DNA of 41,499 nucleotides from the NCBI GenBank assembly GCA_039414355.1, contig JBCDJN010000037.1:1-41499 (forward strand), read 5' to 3'. This DNA comes from JBCCQL01 sp039414355. GTDB lineage: Bacteria > Planctomycetota > Planctomycetia > Pirellulales > Lacipirellulaceae. The notes beneath the pieces are model-generated. The model had not been told where the DNA came from, made no database searches, and saw nothing but the letters and a program-made list of their open reading frames with translations. The position numbers and the translations under genes were made by a program. Positions 24,771 to 32,236 of the stretch are shown here, piece after piece; the stretch's first letter is position 1, and every line of letters starts with the position of its first letter.

Positions 24771-25778
24771 CTAAGCGATCGCCCCGCCGCAACTGCTGCC
24801 GGAGCCCGCGGTGCAGGCGTAGCAGTGGTCGCCGGTGGTGATTCGGCGGCTGGCGAGTTCTTCCAGCGTCACGTCCCACAGCCGGCGGCCGGTGGCCACA
24901 GCGGCGGCAAGGCCGAGGGCGTGGTTGAAGTCGCAGTCGTACAGCCGGCCCTGGCTGTCGATGTGCACTTGGTGTCGGCACATCAAGCCGTCGACCGTCG
25001 CCGGGTTGTACGCGCCCGTGAGCAGCCCGAGGTAGGCTTCCAGCTTGCCGGACCGCTCGAGTTCCGATCGCCAACGCTTGATCGGCATGTTGGTGATGGT
25101 CCACAGCCCGTTGAAGACGATGCCGAACCGCTCCTTCAGCTCGCGGTGGTAGTCCTCGGCCAAGCTCTCCTGCGGCGGCGGCAGGCTGGGGCCGACCGGG
25201 TTGAATACAAGGTTCAGCCGCAGCTCGGGGTCGCTGCCGTAGCCCACCGCGTTGAGCCGGCGGAGGCCTTCGATCGAATCGTCGTAGGCGTGCAGTCCGC
25301 GTTGCTTGCGGACGTTGTCTTCCAGGTAGCACGGCAGAGAAGCGACCACCTCCACGCGGTGCTTGGCGAGGAACTCGGGGACCCACTCGTAGCCGGCGCC
25401 GGTCTGCCCGTCGGTGTGGACGAGGATCGTCGGGTTGCAGCGATCGATCACCCGCTTGCCGAGCGACCGGCTCCCTTCGACCAGCCGCCGGAAGTGCGGG
25501 TTCATCTCGGGGCTGCCGCCGGTGAGGTCGACCGTGTCGATGCCCGGGTTCTCGGCGAGCCAATCGAGCACGCGGTTGGCCGTCTCGCCGCTCATGTTCT
25601 CGTCTTCGCCGGTCCGCTTCGGCGACGACTCAACGTGGCAGTGTTTGCACGCCAAGTTACACACCAGCCCGATGTTGATCTGCAGCGTGGTGATGGCCGC
25701 CGCGGCACGCAGGCCGGCTTCGCCGAAGCGGAGGTGGAAGGCGTCGGCCGGCAGCACCGGCAGCGGCGGGGCGTTCAT
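24771..25778 (-). CDS. arsS: Arsenosugar biosynthesis radical SAM protein ArsS
   Basis: ArsS is a radical SAM enzyme that attaches a deoxyadenosyl-derived unit to methylated arsenic, leading to arsenosugars. The 335-residue protein has C40-x3-C44-x2-C47 in LVCNLACKHCHVE, then DLTGGSPEMNP and a C-terminal cysteine region (CYACTAGSGSSCGG) consistent with further metal binding. The call rests on this layout and on arsM lying 24 bases upstream in the same operon. ATG 25778 is chosen over TTG 25781 since AGAGG precedes it at a suitable distance. The 150 bases downstream hold no gene. Reaction details are from family knowledge. Confidence 0.9.
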   Translation of the reverse strand: MNAPPLPVLPADAFHLRFGEAGLRAAAAITTLQINIGLVCNLACKHCHVESSPKRTGEDENMSGETANRVLDWLAENPGIDTVDLTGGSPEMNPHFRRLVEGSRSLGKRVIDRCNPTILVHTDGQTGAGYEWVPEFLAKHRVEVVASLPCYLEDNVRKQRGLHAYDDSIEGLRRLNAVGYGSDPELRLNLVFNPVGPSLPPPQESLAEDYHRELKERFGIVFNGLWTITNMPIKRWRSELERSGKLEAYLGLLTGAYNPATVDGLMCRHQVHIDSQGRLYDCDFNHALGLAAAVATGRRLWDVTLEELASRRITTGDHCYACTAGSGSSCGGAIA

Positions 25779-25802
25779 CAAAGACCTCTGCGTGCCGGCG
25801 GA

Positions 25803-26789
25803 TCAGCAGCAACCGCCGCCTTGGTAGTGCCACGTGGAGCCGGTGATCGACAGGTCTTCGCGGCCCAGCGACTTGAGCGCCGCCGCGGTCTTGTCGCAAA
25901 CGGGCATCGGCATGTTCTTGGGCAGCACGTGGCCTTTGCCGTCGTTGAAGTCCGGGTCCGGCCCCGTGTAGGTGGCGGTGGCGCCGGTGAAGATGCACGG
26001 CCCGTCCTCCGGCGTGGGGACCTTGAACGCGGCGACCTCGACCGTTTCGAGCAGCAGGTCCGTGTCGAGCCCGTGCCCTACGGCGTCGAGCGCGCGGTAC
26101 GGCTTGCGGCTGCGGACTTCGATGGAACCGAAGCCCGCCTCGACGATCCGCGCCAGGTAGTCGTCCAGCGTCTGGCAGCCGGAGAGGCACGCCGCCCGCA
26201 GCCGCTCGTCGCTGGCCAGGTGCTCGGGCAGCGGACGCGGCGTGACCGGGTCGGACATCACCAAGCGGCCGCCGAGTTTCAGCACCCGTTGCATTTCCGT
26301 TAGGGCCCGCTCCAGGTCGCCGCCGGTTGTGAAGATGTTGAACAGGCAGTTCTGCGCGGCGAAGTCGGCCGTGTTGCCCTCCACCGGCAAGTCGAGCGCA
26401 TCGCCGTCGCGGATGTCGACGAATGACGGGTCGAACCAGTCGTTCGACTCCGCGGCCAGCTCCAGGTTCTTGGCGGCCGCCTCGCGCATCTCGGCCACGG
26501 GGTCGATGGCGATGACGCCGCCCGGGCGGCGGGTGAAGTACGCCAGCTCAAGCGCCTCAAGCCCGCCGCCGACGCCAACGTACAACGCCGTTTGGTCCGC
26601 CTTCATGTCCTGAAGGTGAACCGTGGAGCCGCAGCCGTAGTTCATCTCGTGCATGATGTCCGGGATTACCAACCCCGGCAGGTAACGCGGCGCCGAGGGT
26701 ACGCAGCAGAGACTGTTGGCGGGGCTTAGTGCGGCCTCGCGGTAAACGTCTTGAACGGTGTCGTGGTAGCTGGACGCGTCGGTTGCCAT
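25803..26789 (-). CDS. arsM: Arsenite methyltransferase ArsM, arsenosugar type
   Basis: ArsM transfers methyl groups from S-adenosylmethionine to trivalent arsenic in the cytoplasm, the first steps of arsenic methylation and of arsenosugar synthesis. The 328-residue protein has C28-C29 and C53 (NYGCG) before the methyltransferase core, the SAM site LYVGVGGGLEALELAYF, IDPVAEM after the second strand, further cysteines in CLSGCQT, and a C-terminal Cys pair (GGGCC). The set of conserved cysteines, and arsS immediately downstream, point to the arsenosugar-linked ArsM group. ATG 26789 has GAGG about eleven bases upstream. The 171-base gap to the next gene upstream should hold the promoter; no convincing ArsR site was seen. 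Confidence 0.9.
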   Translation of the reverse strand: MATDASSYHDTVQDVYREAALSPANSLCCVPSAPRYLPGLVIPDIMHEMNYGCGSTVHLQDMKADQTALYVGVGGGLEALELAYFTRRPGGVIAIDPVAEMREAAAKNLELAAESNDWFDPSFVDIRDGDALDLPVEGNTADFAAQNCLFNIFTTGGDLERALTEMQRVLKLGGRLVMSDPVTPRPLPEHLASDERLRAACLSGCQTLDDYLARIVEAGFGSIEVRSRKPYRALDAVGHGLDTDLLLETVEVAAFKVPTPEDGPCIFTGATATYTGPDPDFNDGKGHVLPKNMPMPVCDKTAAALKSLGREDLSITGSTWHYQGGGCC

Positions 26790-26960
26790 CCGTTGTCAAT
26801 CCTCAGGAAATGGTGATTGCCTCGTACGCGGGCAATTGAACCGCCCAGGCGAAGGCGAGTCCGTGCGAGAGCTTACCAAAGAGCCGCCCCGCTTGGCACG
26901 AGCGATTAACCGCGTGGCCCTTCGACGACGAACCGCCTTTCCGCGTGAGGACGGAGAACG

Positions 26961-28889
26961 CTACCGTCGGCGGCGGAGGCTGGAGAGCCAGCGGGCCGCC
27001 AGCTCCTCGGGCGGCAGCTTGTAGACGTTGCGGACGGCGGCCTCGGTCGTCTTGCCGTCCGCCACTTCGGTGAGGATGCGGCCGAGCTTCCGCTGCTTCA
27101 TAAAGACCTCAACGAGCCCCATCCGCAGCACGCCGGCGCGCTCGGGTGAGAGCTTGCCGTTGAGCATGAGCTTGGGGTCGTCGATGCGGGCCGCCTCGGT
27201 CGCCAGGCCGTCCCGCCACGCGGCGACCAGTGGCGCGTCGGGCGCCAGGCGGAGGGCCGCGGCGCGGGCGGCGCCGTCCTGCAGCCAGTCGTCCAGCCGG
27301 CCGGTGGTTCGCTCGGAAAGGTAGACGGACGTCAGGTGCCGGGTTAGCGCGGCGGTGTCGTCCTCGGAAGGCGTCGCCCCGAACAGAACGGCGGCGTAGG
27401 CGTCAACAGCGTCGTGGCTGGCGACGCCGCGTTGGCTGCGTGGCAGTTCCCGGCGGAGCACCATCAGGCCGAACTCACTGAGGTCGATCCGCTTCTCCAG
27501 GGCGAAGAGCGTAACGCGGCCCTTCGCCAGCGGCTGCCCTTGGGGGTGATCGAAGAGCTTGAGGAGCTGCTCGCTGATGCGCTCGGCGTCGGCGCCCACT
27601 TCCTGCAGCCTGGCCGGCGGCACGTTGCCCACCACGTGAAACCGGTCGGTTGGCGCCGCGTCCGCGGTTTCATCGGGCAGGGCCAGTCGCCACGTCCGCT
27701 CGGCCAAGTCTTCACGCATGGCCGTCAGCTCATCGGGCGTCGCCCGGTCGGCACGCACCAGGGCGGTCACACGCGGGAGGCGGTCGGACGGGTTTTCTCC
27801 ATCGAACTTGGCGCCCTCGCGGACCCAGGTGCTGATGGTCTCGATCTCCTTCTCCGAGAGCGGCGGGCGGTTGAGCGGCATCCGCGGCTGGTCTTCGCCC
27901 AGCAGCCGGCGGACCAGGCCGCTTGCATTGGGTTGGCCGGCCGCGATCGCGGCGCCCGAGTCGCCGCCCTGCAGCAGAGCCGCCATGCTCGCCATGTTCA
28001 GCCCCGCACGCGCCCGTCCCGTTCCGTGGCACTCCGTGCAGTTGGCCGTGAGGATGGGGGCGACGTCTAGCGCGAAGCTCACCGTCTCGTTGCCGGTAGG
28101 CCTGGCCACCTTCGGGCCGGCTTGCATGGCGGGAGCGTCGGGCTCTTCGCCTTTTGGCTTGAGCTGGCGGAGGTTCGCCCGCGGGTTGTCGCCGTCGAAC
28201 TTGGCGCCCTGCGTGATCCACGTCATCAGCTTCTGCGTCTCCTGCGGCGAGACACGCCCACCGCCGCGGGGCATGTCGCCGGAAACGATCAGCTCGGTGA
28301 TCAGGCTCGCCGCCCCGTCGCCCGGCACCAGCACGGCTTGGCCCGCGACGCCGCGCACCAGGTCGGAGTAGCTGGCCAGGCTGAAGCCACCCTGGCGGCG
28401 ATCGATGTGGCACCGCCCGCACTTGGCGGCGAGCATCGGCGCCACGTCGCGGACGAAGCTGACGTTGTTGGGGTCGAACCGGCCGGCTTGCTCGCCGCGG
28501 CTGCTCGGTTTCGACGGACCGAACGAGCCCGCATCAAACGCGGGCGGCTTCGGCACGCCCGAGGCGCCCGCTTCGACGAGTCCCTTCTGCAGCTCTCTCA
28601 GCAGCTCGGCGGTCCTCTCGAAGTACCGGGCGTTCCGCGGGTCGGGCTCGCCCTCGGCGGCCTCGTCGTACGCCGCCTTCGCCTTCTTGTACATCTCGGC
28701 CGCTTCGTCGATGCGCTCCGCGGAGAGCAGCCGCTTGGCCGATCGGTGGTACGTCGTCGCGCGGCGGAGGGCGGTCTTCTGCTGCGCGGCGGTTGCCCCC
28801 AGCACCGCTTCGGGCTGTCCGATAAGCGCGGCGGCGACCACCAACAGGCTGCCGATCGCGATGCGAAGGGGGCGGCTATGGTTGGGCAT
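26961..28889 (-). CDS. Secreted protein with two c-type haem motifs and a degenerate peptidase-like C-terminus
   Basis: The 642-residue protein starts at ATG 28889 (AGGGA upstream) with a signal peptide cleaved after AVLGA. A helical, repeat-like region (about residues 34-105, RSAKRLLSAERIDEAAEMYKKAKAAYDEA) is followed by two cytochrome-like segments: CGRCH in the planctomycete FVRDVAPMLAAKCGRCH context, and CTECH in FALDVAPILTANCTECH. The haem regions are separated by TWITQGAKFDG-type repeats. The C-terminal third (DRFHVVGNVPPARLQEVG and LSEFGLMVLRREL and RLDDWLQDGAARAAAL) resembles gluzincin-like DUF1570 peptidases but lacks HExxH. It is probably periplasmic electron-transfer or binding; peptidase activity is not expected. 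It is codirectional with arsMS but 171 bases apart. Confidence 0.82.
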   Translation of the reverse strand: MPNHSRPLRIAIGSLLVVAAALIGQPEAVLGATAAQQKTALRRATTYHRSAKRLLSAERIDEAAEMYKKAKAAYDEAAEGEPDPRNARYFERTAELLRELQKGLVEAGASGVPKPPAFDAGSFGPSKPSSRGEQAGRFDPNNVSFVRDVAPMLAAKCGRCHIDRRQGGFSLASYSDLVRGVAGQAVLVPGDGAASLITELIVSGDMPRGGGRVSPQETQKLMTWITQGAKFDGDNPRANLRQLKPKGEEPDAPAMQAGPKVARPTGNETVSFALDVAPILTANCTECHGTGRARAGLNMASMAALLQGGDSGAAIAAGQPNASGLVRRLLGEDQPRMPLNRPPLSEKEIETISTWVREGAKFDGENPSDRLPRVTALVRADRATPDELTAMREDLAERTWRLALPDETADAAPTDRFHVVGNVPPARLQEVGADAERISEQLLKLFDHPQGQPLAKGRVTLFALEKRIDLSEFGLMVLRRELPRSQRGVASHDAVDAYAAVLFGATPSEDDTAALTRHLTSVYLSERTTGRLDDWLQDGAARAAALRLAPDAPLVAAWRDGLATEAARIDDPKLMLNGKLSPERAGVLRMGLVEVFMKQRKLGRILTEVADGKTTEAAVRNVYKLPPEELAARWLSSLRRRR

Positions 28890-29002
28890 CGCGGCAATCC
28901 CTAGGGAAAAGAGTTGTACGCAATAGCACAACTCTAACCGCCGGCGTCGGCTTATGGCAAAGCGACTTGCCCCGATTTGCGGGACGGATCGCCGCGAACG
29001 CC

Positions 29003-29737
29003 TCACGAAGAGTGATGCCGACGGCGGACCGGCCGCGTCCGCGTGGAGACCGTCTCGGCGCCCACGGCCTTGCCCCGCCGGCCGCGCGACGCCCGGTAGC
29101 CGTACTCAATGGCGAACCACTCGGCGTACCGCTCGCGATCGGTGTAGCCGGTGTTGCGGTCGTCCAGCAGGTGGCCGAGCTCGTGGATCAGGATGTTGTT
29201 GAGATAGAAGTCGCGAACGGAGGCCTCGCTCCAGGTGAGCGTCCAGCAGTTGGGCTCGGGCTGAGACCACACGCCTCCATACATGCGGGCTTCGTTCACG
29301 ATGTTCGGCGCGGGCGGCCGGTCGAAGTGCTCCACCAGCGACGCTTCGAGCGGATACAGGTAGAGCGTCGATCCCCACTGCATGCCGTAGCAAGGGAACG
29401 ATTGCTTCTTGCGCGTCATCCGGCTCAGCTGCACGACTTCCAGGTCACGCAAGAAGCTCTCGGGCAGCAGGCCGAGCCGCTGGCGGACCTCGTCGGGCGT
29501 CACCACGTGGCGGTAGCCATCGCCGGGCGACTGCACCAGGACGCGGTAGCCGCTGCGGCCGGTGGGCTCGTGCCAGTCTTCGGGTGGGGCGAAGGGCTCG
29601 CGCTGGTCACGCGAGGCGACTTGCCGACGCGACTTCGGTTGGTCACGCTGCTTGTGCCGCGCAACAACCGCGGCCGCCGATTTACGCAGACCACGAGCCA
29701 AGTGAGACTTAGCGGGTTGATCTCGTCGAGCACTCAT
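29003..29737 (-). CDS. Putative zinc metallopeptidase (HExxH), unknown family
   Basis: This 244-residue protein has a zinc-binding HExxH in NNILIHELGHLLDDRN (H185-E186-x2-H189), with nearby acidic residues (D192, D193, E202, E206 in ERYAEWFAIEYGYR) that could provide the third ligand. The first 45 residues are basic and disordered; the middle part (VTPDEVRQRLGLLPESFLRDL and GSTLYLYPLEASLVEHF) has no recognised match. There is no signal peptide, so it is likely cytoplasmic or released otherwise. ATG 29737 is the start. I cannot assign the family. The 113-base gap to the di-haem gene downstream holds nothing obvious, and the upstream gap is the 318-base hairpin region. Confidence 0.7.
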   Translation of the reverse strand: MSARRDQPAKSHLARGLRKSAAAVVARHKQRDQPKSRRQVASRDQREPFAPPEDWHEPTGRSGYRVLVQSPGDGYRHVVTPDEVRQRLGLLPESFLRDLEVVQLSRMTRKKQSFPCYGMQWGSTLYLYPLEASLVEHFDRPPAPNIVNEARMYGGVWSQPEPNCWTLTWSEASVRDFYLNNILIHELGHLLDDRNTGYTDRERYAEWFAIEYGYRASRGRRGKAVGAETVSTRTRPVRRRHHSS

Positions 29738-30055
29738 CGCGGCGGCTCCGGCGGTCAGGGTGGCTTACGCAAGCGTCTTGGCCGACTGGCTTGGGTGCCA
29801 ATCGGGCGGCCAACATGGCCGCGACGCGTGCAGAGCTGCCGTCCTGGAGCTCGGCGGGGGTGGGCGCGAACGCCCGACTGATTCATCGTAGACATGGGCC
29901 AGATCGGCCTTCAAACAGTTTCAGTAACCGCCCGCCAGCGGCCCGGTTACGCCCAGGCGGCCCGCCGCCGAGACATCCCGGCGGCGGGAAATTCCCCCCA
30001 TGTGGGGGGCCTCATCAACTGGCTTGCGACAAGCCGCATTCGCCAAGGAAGACCC
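29738..30055. other. 318-base spacer with two tight GC hairpins
   Basis: This gap between the metallopeptidase (-) and the glutaredoxin-like gene (+) must hold promoters for both divergent genes. It contains hairpins at 29961-29988 and 29994-30009. An open plus-strand frame extends from 29894 into the glutaredoxin gene, but the upstream part is not protein-like. I saw no clear sigma-70 promoter. Confidence 0.5.
29961..30009 (+). promoter_or_regulatory. Tandem GC-only hairpins in the leader of the glutaredoxin gene
   Basis: CCCGCCGCCG (29961-29970) pairs exactly with CGGCGGCGGG (29979-29988) around eight bases. Then CCCCCC (29994-29999) pairs with GGGGGG (30004-30009) around ATGT. Two such stems in a row 46 bases before TTG 30056 could affect transcription or translation of the downstream genes. 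No T run follows, so a simple terminator is unlikely. Confidence 0.45.
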
Positions 30056-30352
30056 TTGAAGCAACTCCTCTCGCGTTTCAAAAGCCTCCTCGTTGGTCAG
30101 AAGCTCGACACCTCGCGCGGCGTTGTTGTCTACACCGAGCCCGGTTGCGCTTGCTCGGCGTCGGCGATCGAGCTGTTGCGCGACGAAGGTGTCGAGCCAT
30201 CGATCGTCATGCTTGAAGACCACCCCGACGTGCGTCGCGAACACGGCGCCGCGACGCCCATTGTTTCCATCGATGGCCGCGTGCGGTTCTTTGGTCGCGT
30301 TGATGCGGTGCTGTTGAAGCGCATCCTCAAGCACCGCCGCAGGCAGGAGTGA
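30056..30352 (+). CDS. Glutaredoxin-like protein with a CxC motif
   Basis: The 98-residue protein has a glutaredoxin-like layout: strand VVVYTEPG, cysteines, helix SAIELLRDEGVEPSIVML, cis-proline region AATPIVSIDGRVRFFG and a C-terminal helix. The redox site is C31-A-C33 rather than the usual CxxC, which is unusual. Start TTG 30056 is chosen because AAGGAA (30045-30050) sits five bases upstream; the frame is open further upstream but is not protein-like. The next gene, an arsenosugar-type glycosyltransferase, starts at or overlapping the stop codon, so the two are probably translationally coupled. A thiol partner in arsenic metabolism is an appealing role, but only by context. Confidence 0.75.
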   Translation: MKQLLSRFKSLLVGQKLDTSRGVVVYTEPGCACSASAIELLRDEGVEPSIVMLEDHPDVRREHGAATPIVSIDGRVRFFGRVDAVLLKRILKHRRRQE

Positions 30353-30357
30353 CGCGC

Positions 30358-31035
30358 GTGCCGGGGGCGACGCTACTGGGGGTGTTTGCGAAGCACTGCG
30401 TGCCCGGCCGGGTGAAGACGCGGCTCGCGGCAACGGTGGGCGACGCCGTGGCGGCCGAGATTGCGGAACGGTTCTTGCGGGCGATCCTCGAACGGTTCGC
30501 CAACACCGCCGACCGTCGCGTGTTGGCCTACGCGCCGGACGATGCGGGCCAGCCGATGGCGTCGCTTGCCGGGCGGCGGTGGTCGGCGGAGCCGCAGGGC
30601 GATGGCGATCTCGGCCGGCGTATGCGTCGGTTCTTTGAGCGCTCGTTCGCTGCGGGCGCCGAGCGCGTGGTCTTGCTCGGTTCCGACAGCCCCAACCTTC
30701 CGCCGTCGATCGTCGAGGCCGCGCTCGCGCAACTCACGGAAGATGACGTGGTGCTCGGGCCCAGTGTGGACGGCGGATACTACTTAATTGGCGCGCGTCG
30801 CGAGCCGCCGCCGTTGTTCGACGGCATGCCGTGGAGCACGCCCGAGCTGTGGGCGGCGACAACCGCCCGGCTCGCCGACGCCGGGATCGCCCACCGCCCC
30901 CTGCCGGTGTGGTACGACGTGGATACCATTGAGGAACTGCGGCGTTTGTACCGCGAGCTCGCCGCCGAGCCGGAGCTGAGCACGCCGCTGACGGAGTTGG
31001 CGGCTCGCCTTGATGCGTTGCTCGGCGAGCCGTGA
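30358..31035 (+). CDS. TIGR04282-type (DUF2064) glycosyltransferase linked to arsenosugar synthesis
   Basis: This 225-residue protein has the DUF2064 glycosyltransferase pattern: LLGVFAKHCVPGRVKTRLA, VLLGSDSPNLPPSIV and LGPSVDGGYYLIGARR, a small GT-A-like nucleotidyl or glycosyl transferase fold. This family is named for its association with arsenosugar synthesis, and arsM and arsS are about 4 kb away on the other strand. GTG 30358 is preferred because AGGAG (30345-30349) sits eight bases before it; GTG 30349, overlapping the previous stop codon, is the alternative. Downstream is the ThiO-like gene after 54 bases. The sugar donor and acceptor are not known from sequence. Confidence 0.85.
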   Translation: MPGATLLGVFAKHCVPGRVKTRLAATVGDAVAAEIAERFLRAILERFANTADRRVLAYAPDDAGQPMASLAGRRWSAEPQGDGDLGRRMRRFFERSFAAGAERVVLLGSDSPNLPPSIVEAALAQLTEDDVVLGPSVDGGYYLIGARREPPPLFDGMPWSTPELWAATTARLADAGIAHRPLPVWYDVDTIEELRRLYRELAAEPELSTPLTELAARLDALLGEP

Positions 31036-31089
31036 GTCACGTCGTCACTTCGACGGCGACGCCTTCCCCCTGAACCCCCAGCGGCCGCC

Positions 31090-32211
31090 ATGGGCCAGAG
31101 CGAATCGACCGATTGCTTGGTGGTGGGGGGCGGTGTGATCGGCCTGTCGATCGCCTACGAGTTGGCGCGGGGCGGGCGGACGGTCCGCCTGCTGGAACGC
31201 GGCCAAACCGGGCGGGAGGCCTCCTGGGCGGGCGCCGGCGTGCTGCCGCCGGGTTCTTGGTACCTGGATCATCCCGCCGCCGATTGGCTGGCGGCGGAGA
31301 GCTGCCGGGCGCACGCTGAGCTCTCCGAGGAACTCGCGGAAGCCGCCGGCATTGACGACCAATACGCCCGTTGCGGCGCCATTTACCTTCAGAGCGAAGA
31401 GACCCGCGGGTCGCTGGCCGAGAAGTTCGCGGGGTGGCGGACGCGCGGGATCGAAGTCGAGACGCTCGGGCCAAAGGTCGCGGCGTCCGTGGCGCCGGGC
31501 GTGGCGTGTGGCGCCGGCTACTTCGTGCCGGGCGAGGCTCAGGTCCGCAACCCGCGGCGCCTGCGAGCGTTGCACGTGGCGTGCGAGCGGCGTGGCGTGC
31601 GGATCGAGACCGGCGTTTCCGCCGAGGCGTTCACCGTTCGCAACGGTCGGATCGAGTCGCTGCAAACCTCCGACGGCCCGCGCGTTGCGGGCGGCTACTG
31701 CCTGGCGGCGGGGGCGTGGGTCGGCCCGTTGGCGGAGTCGCTGGGCGTGCGGGCGCCGGTTCGTCCGATCCGCGGGCAGATGCTGCTGCTGCGTTTGCCG
31801 CGCCCGGTTGTCGATCGCATCGTCCACCGCGATGGGCTTTACCTCGTGCCACGCAGCGATGGCAAAGTGCTGGTGGGGGCGACGGTTGAAGACGCCGGCT
31901 TCGACAAATCAACCAACCCAACGGACCTGCAAGCGCTGCGGCGGTTTGCGGTGGACGTGGTTCCCGCGCTCGCCGACGCCGAGGTGGAGAAGAGCTGGGC
32001 CGGCCTGCGACCCGGGTCGGCGGACGGGCTGCCGCTGATCGGGCCCCTCGCGGGGCTGGCCAACGCCTGGATCGCCGGTGGCCACTTCCGCTCCGGCTTG
32101 CAGTTTGCGCCGGCGACGGCCCGCCTCGTTCGCGGGCTGATGGGCGGCGAAGCGGTCGACGCCCCCATCGAAGCCTTCGCCCCCAATCGATTCACCGACG
32201 CGGCCGCTTAA
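31090..32211 (+). CDS. thiO: FAD-dependent amine oxidase, glycine-oxidase-like (ThiO)
   Basis: The 373-residue flavoprotein starts with a dinucleotide-binding VVGGGVIGLSIAYELARGG, then the ASWAGAGVLPPG block and the C-terminal SWAGLRPGSADGLPLIGP and GGHFRSGLQFAPATARLV segments characteristic of the DAO/ThiO group. ThiO oxidises glycine to dehydroglycine for the thiazole part of thiamine, in the cytoplasm; other amino acids are possible substrates in this family. No other thi gene lies in the window, so the gene symbol is family-based. ATG 31090 is clear. It sits between the glycosyltransferase gene and the LarA-like gene, both with short gaps, so cotranscription is likely but no functional link is evident. 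Confidence 0.82.
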   Translation: MGQSESTDCLVVGGGVIGLSIAYELARGGRTVRLLERGQTGREASWAGAGVLPPGSWYLDHPAADWLAAESCRAHAELSEELAEAAGIDDQYARCGAIYLQSEETRGSLAEKFAGWRTRGIEVETLGPKVAASVAPGVACGAGYFVPGEAQVRNPRRLRALHVACERRGVRIETGVSAEAFTVRNGRIESLQTSDGPRVAGGYCLAAGAWVGPLAESLGVRAPVRPIRGQMLLLRLPRPVVDRIVHRDGLYLVPRSDGKVLVGATVEDAGFDKSTNPTDLQALRRFAVDVVPALADAEVEKSWAGLRPGSADGLPLIGPLAGLANAWIAGGHFRSGLQFAPATARLVRGLMGGEAVDAPIEAFAPNRFTDAAA

Positions 32212-32236
32212 ACGCGGCGCCACCCCGGGACCCGTT

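Noticed and set aside
24615..26303. Plus-strand frame of 562 codons antisense to arsS and arsM
   Set aside because: Composition is Arg, Val and Ala-rich as expected of the complement of high-GC genes; minus-strand frames carry clear ArsS and ArsM motifs.
29894..30055. Upstream extension of the glutaredoxin-like frame
   Set aside because: The region folds into GC hairpins and codes for no recognisable protein; TTG 30056 has a good ribosome-binding site.
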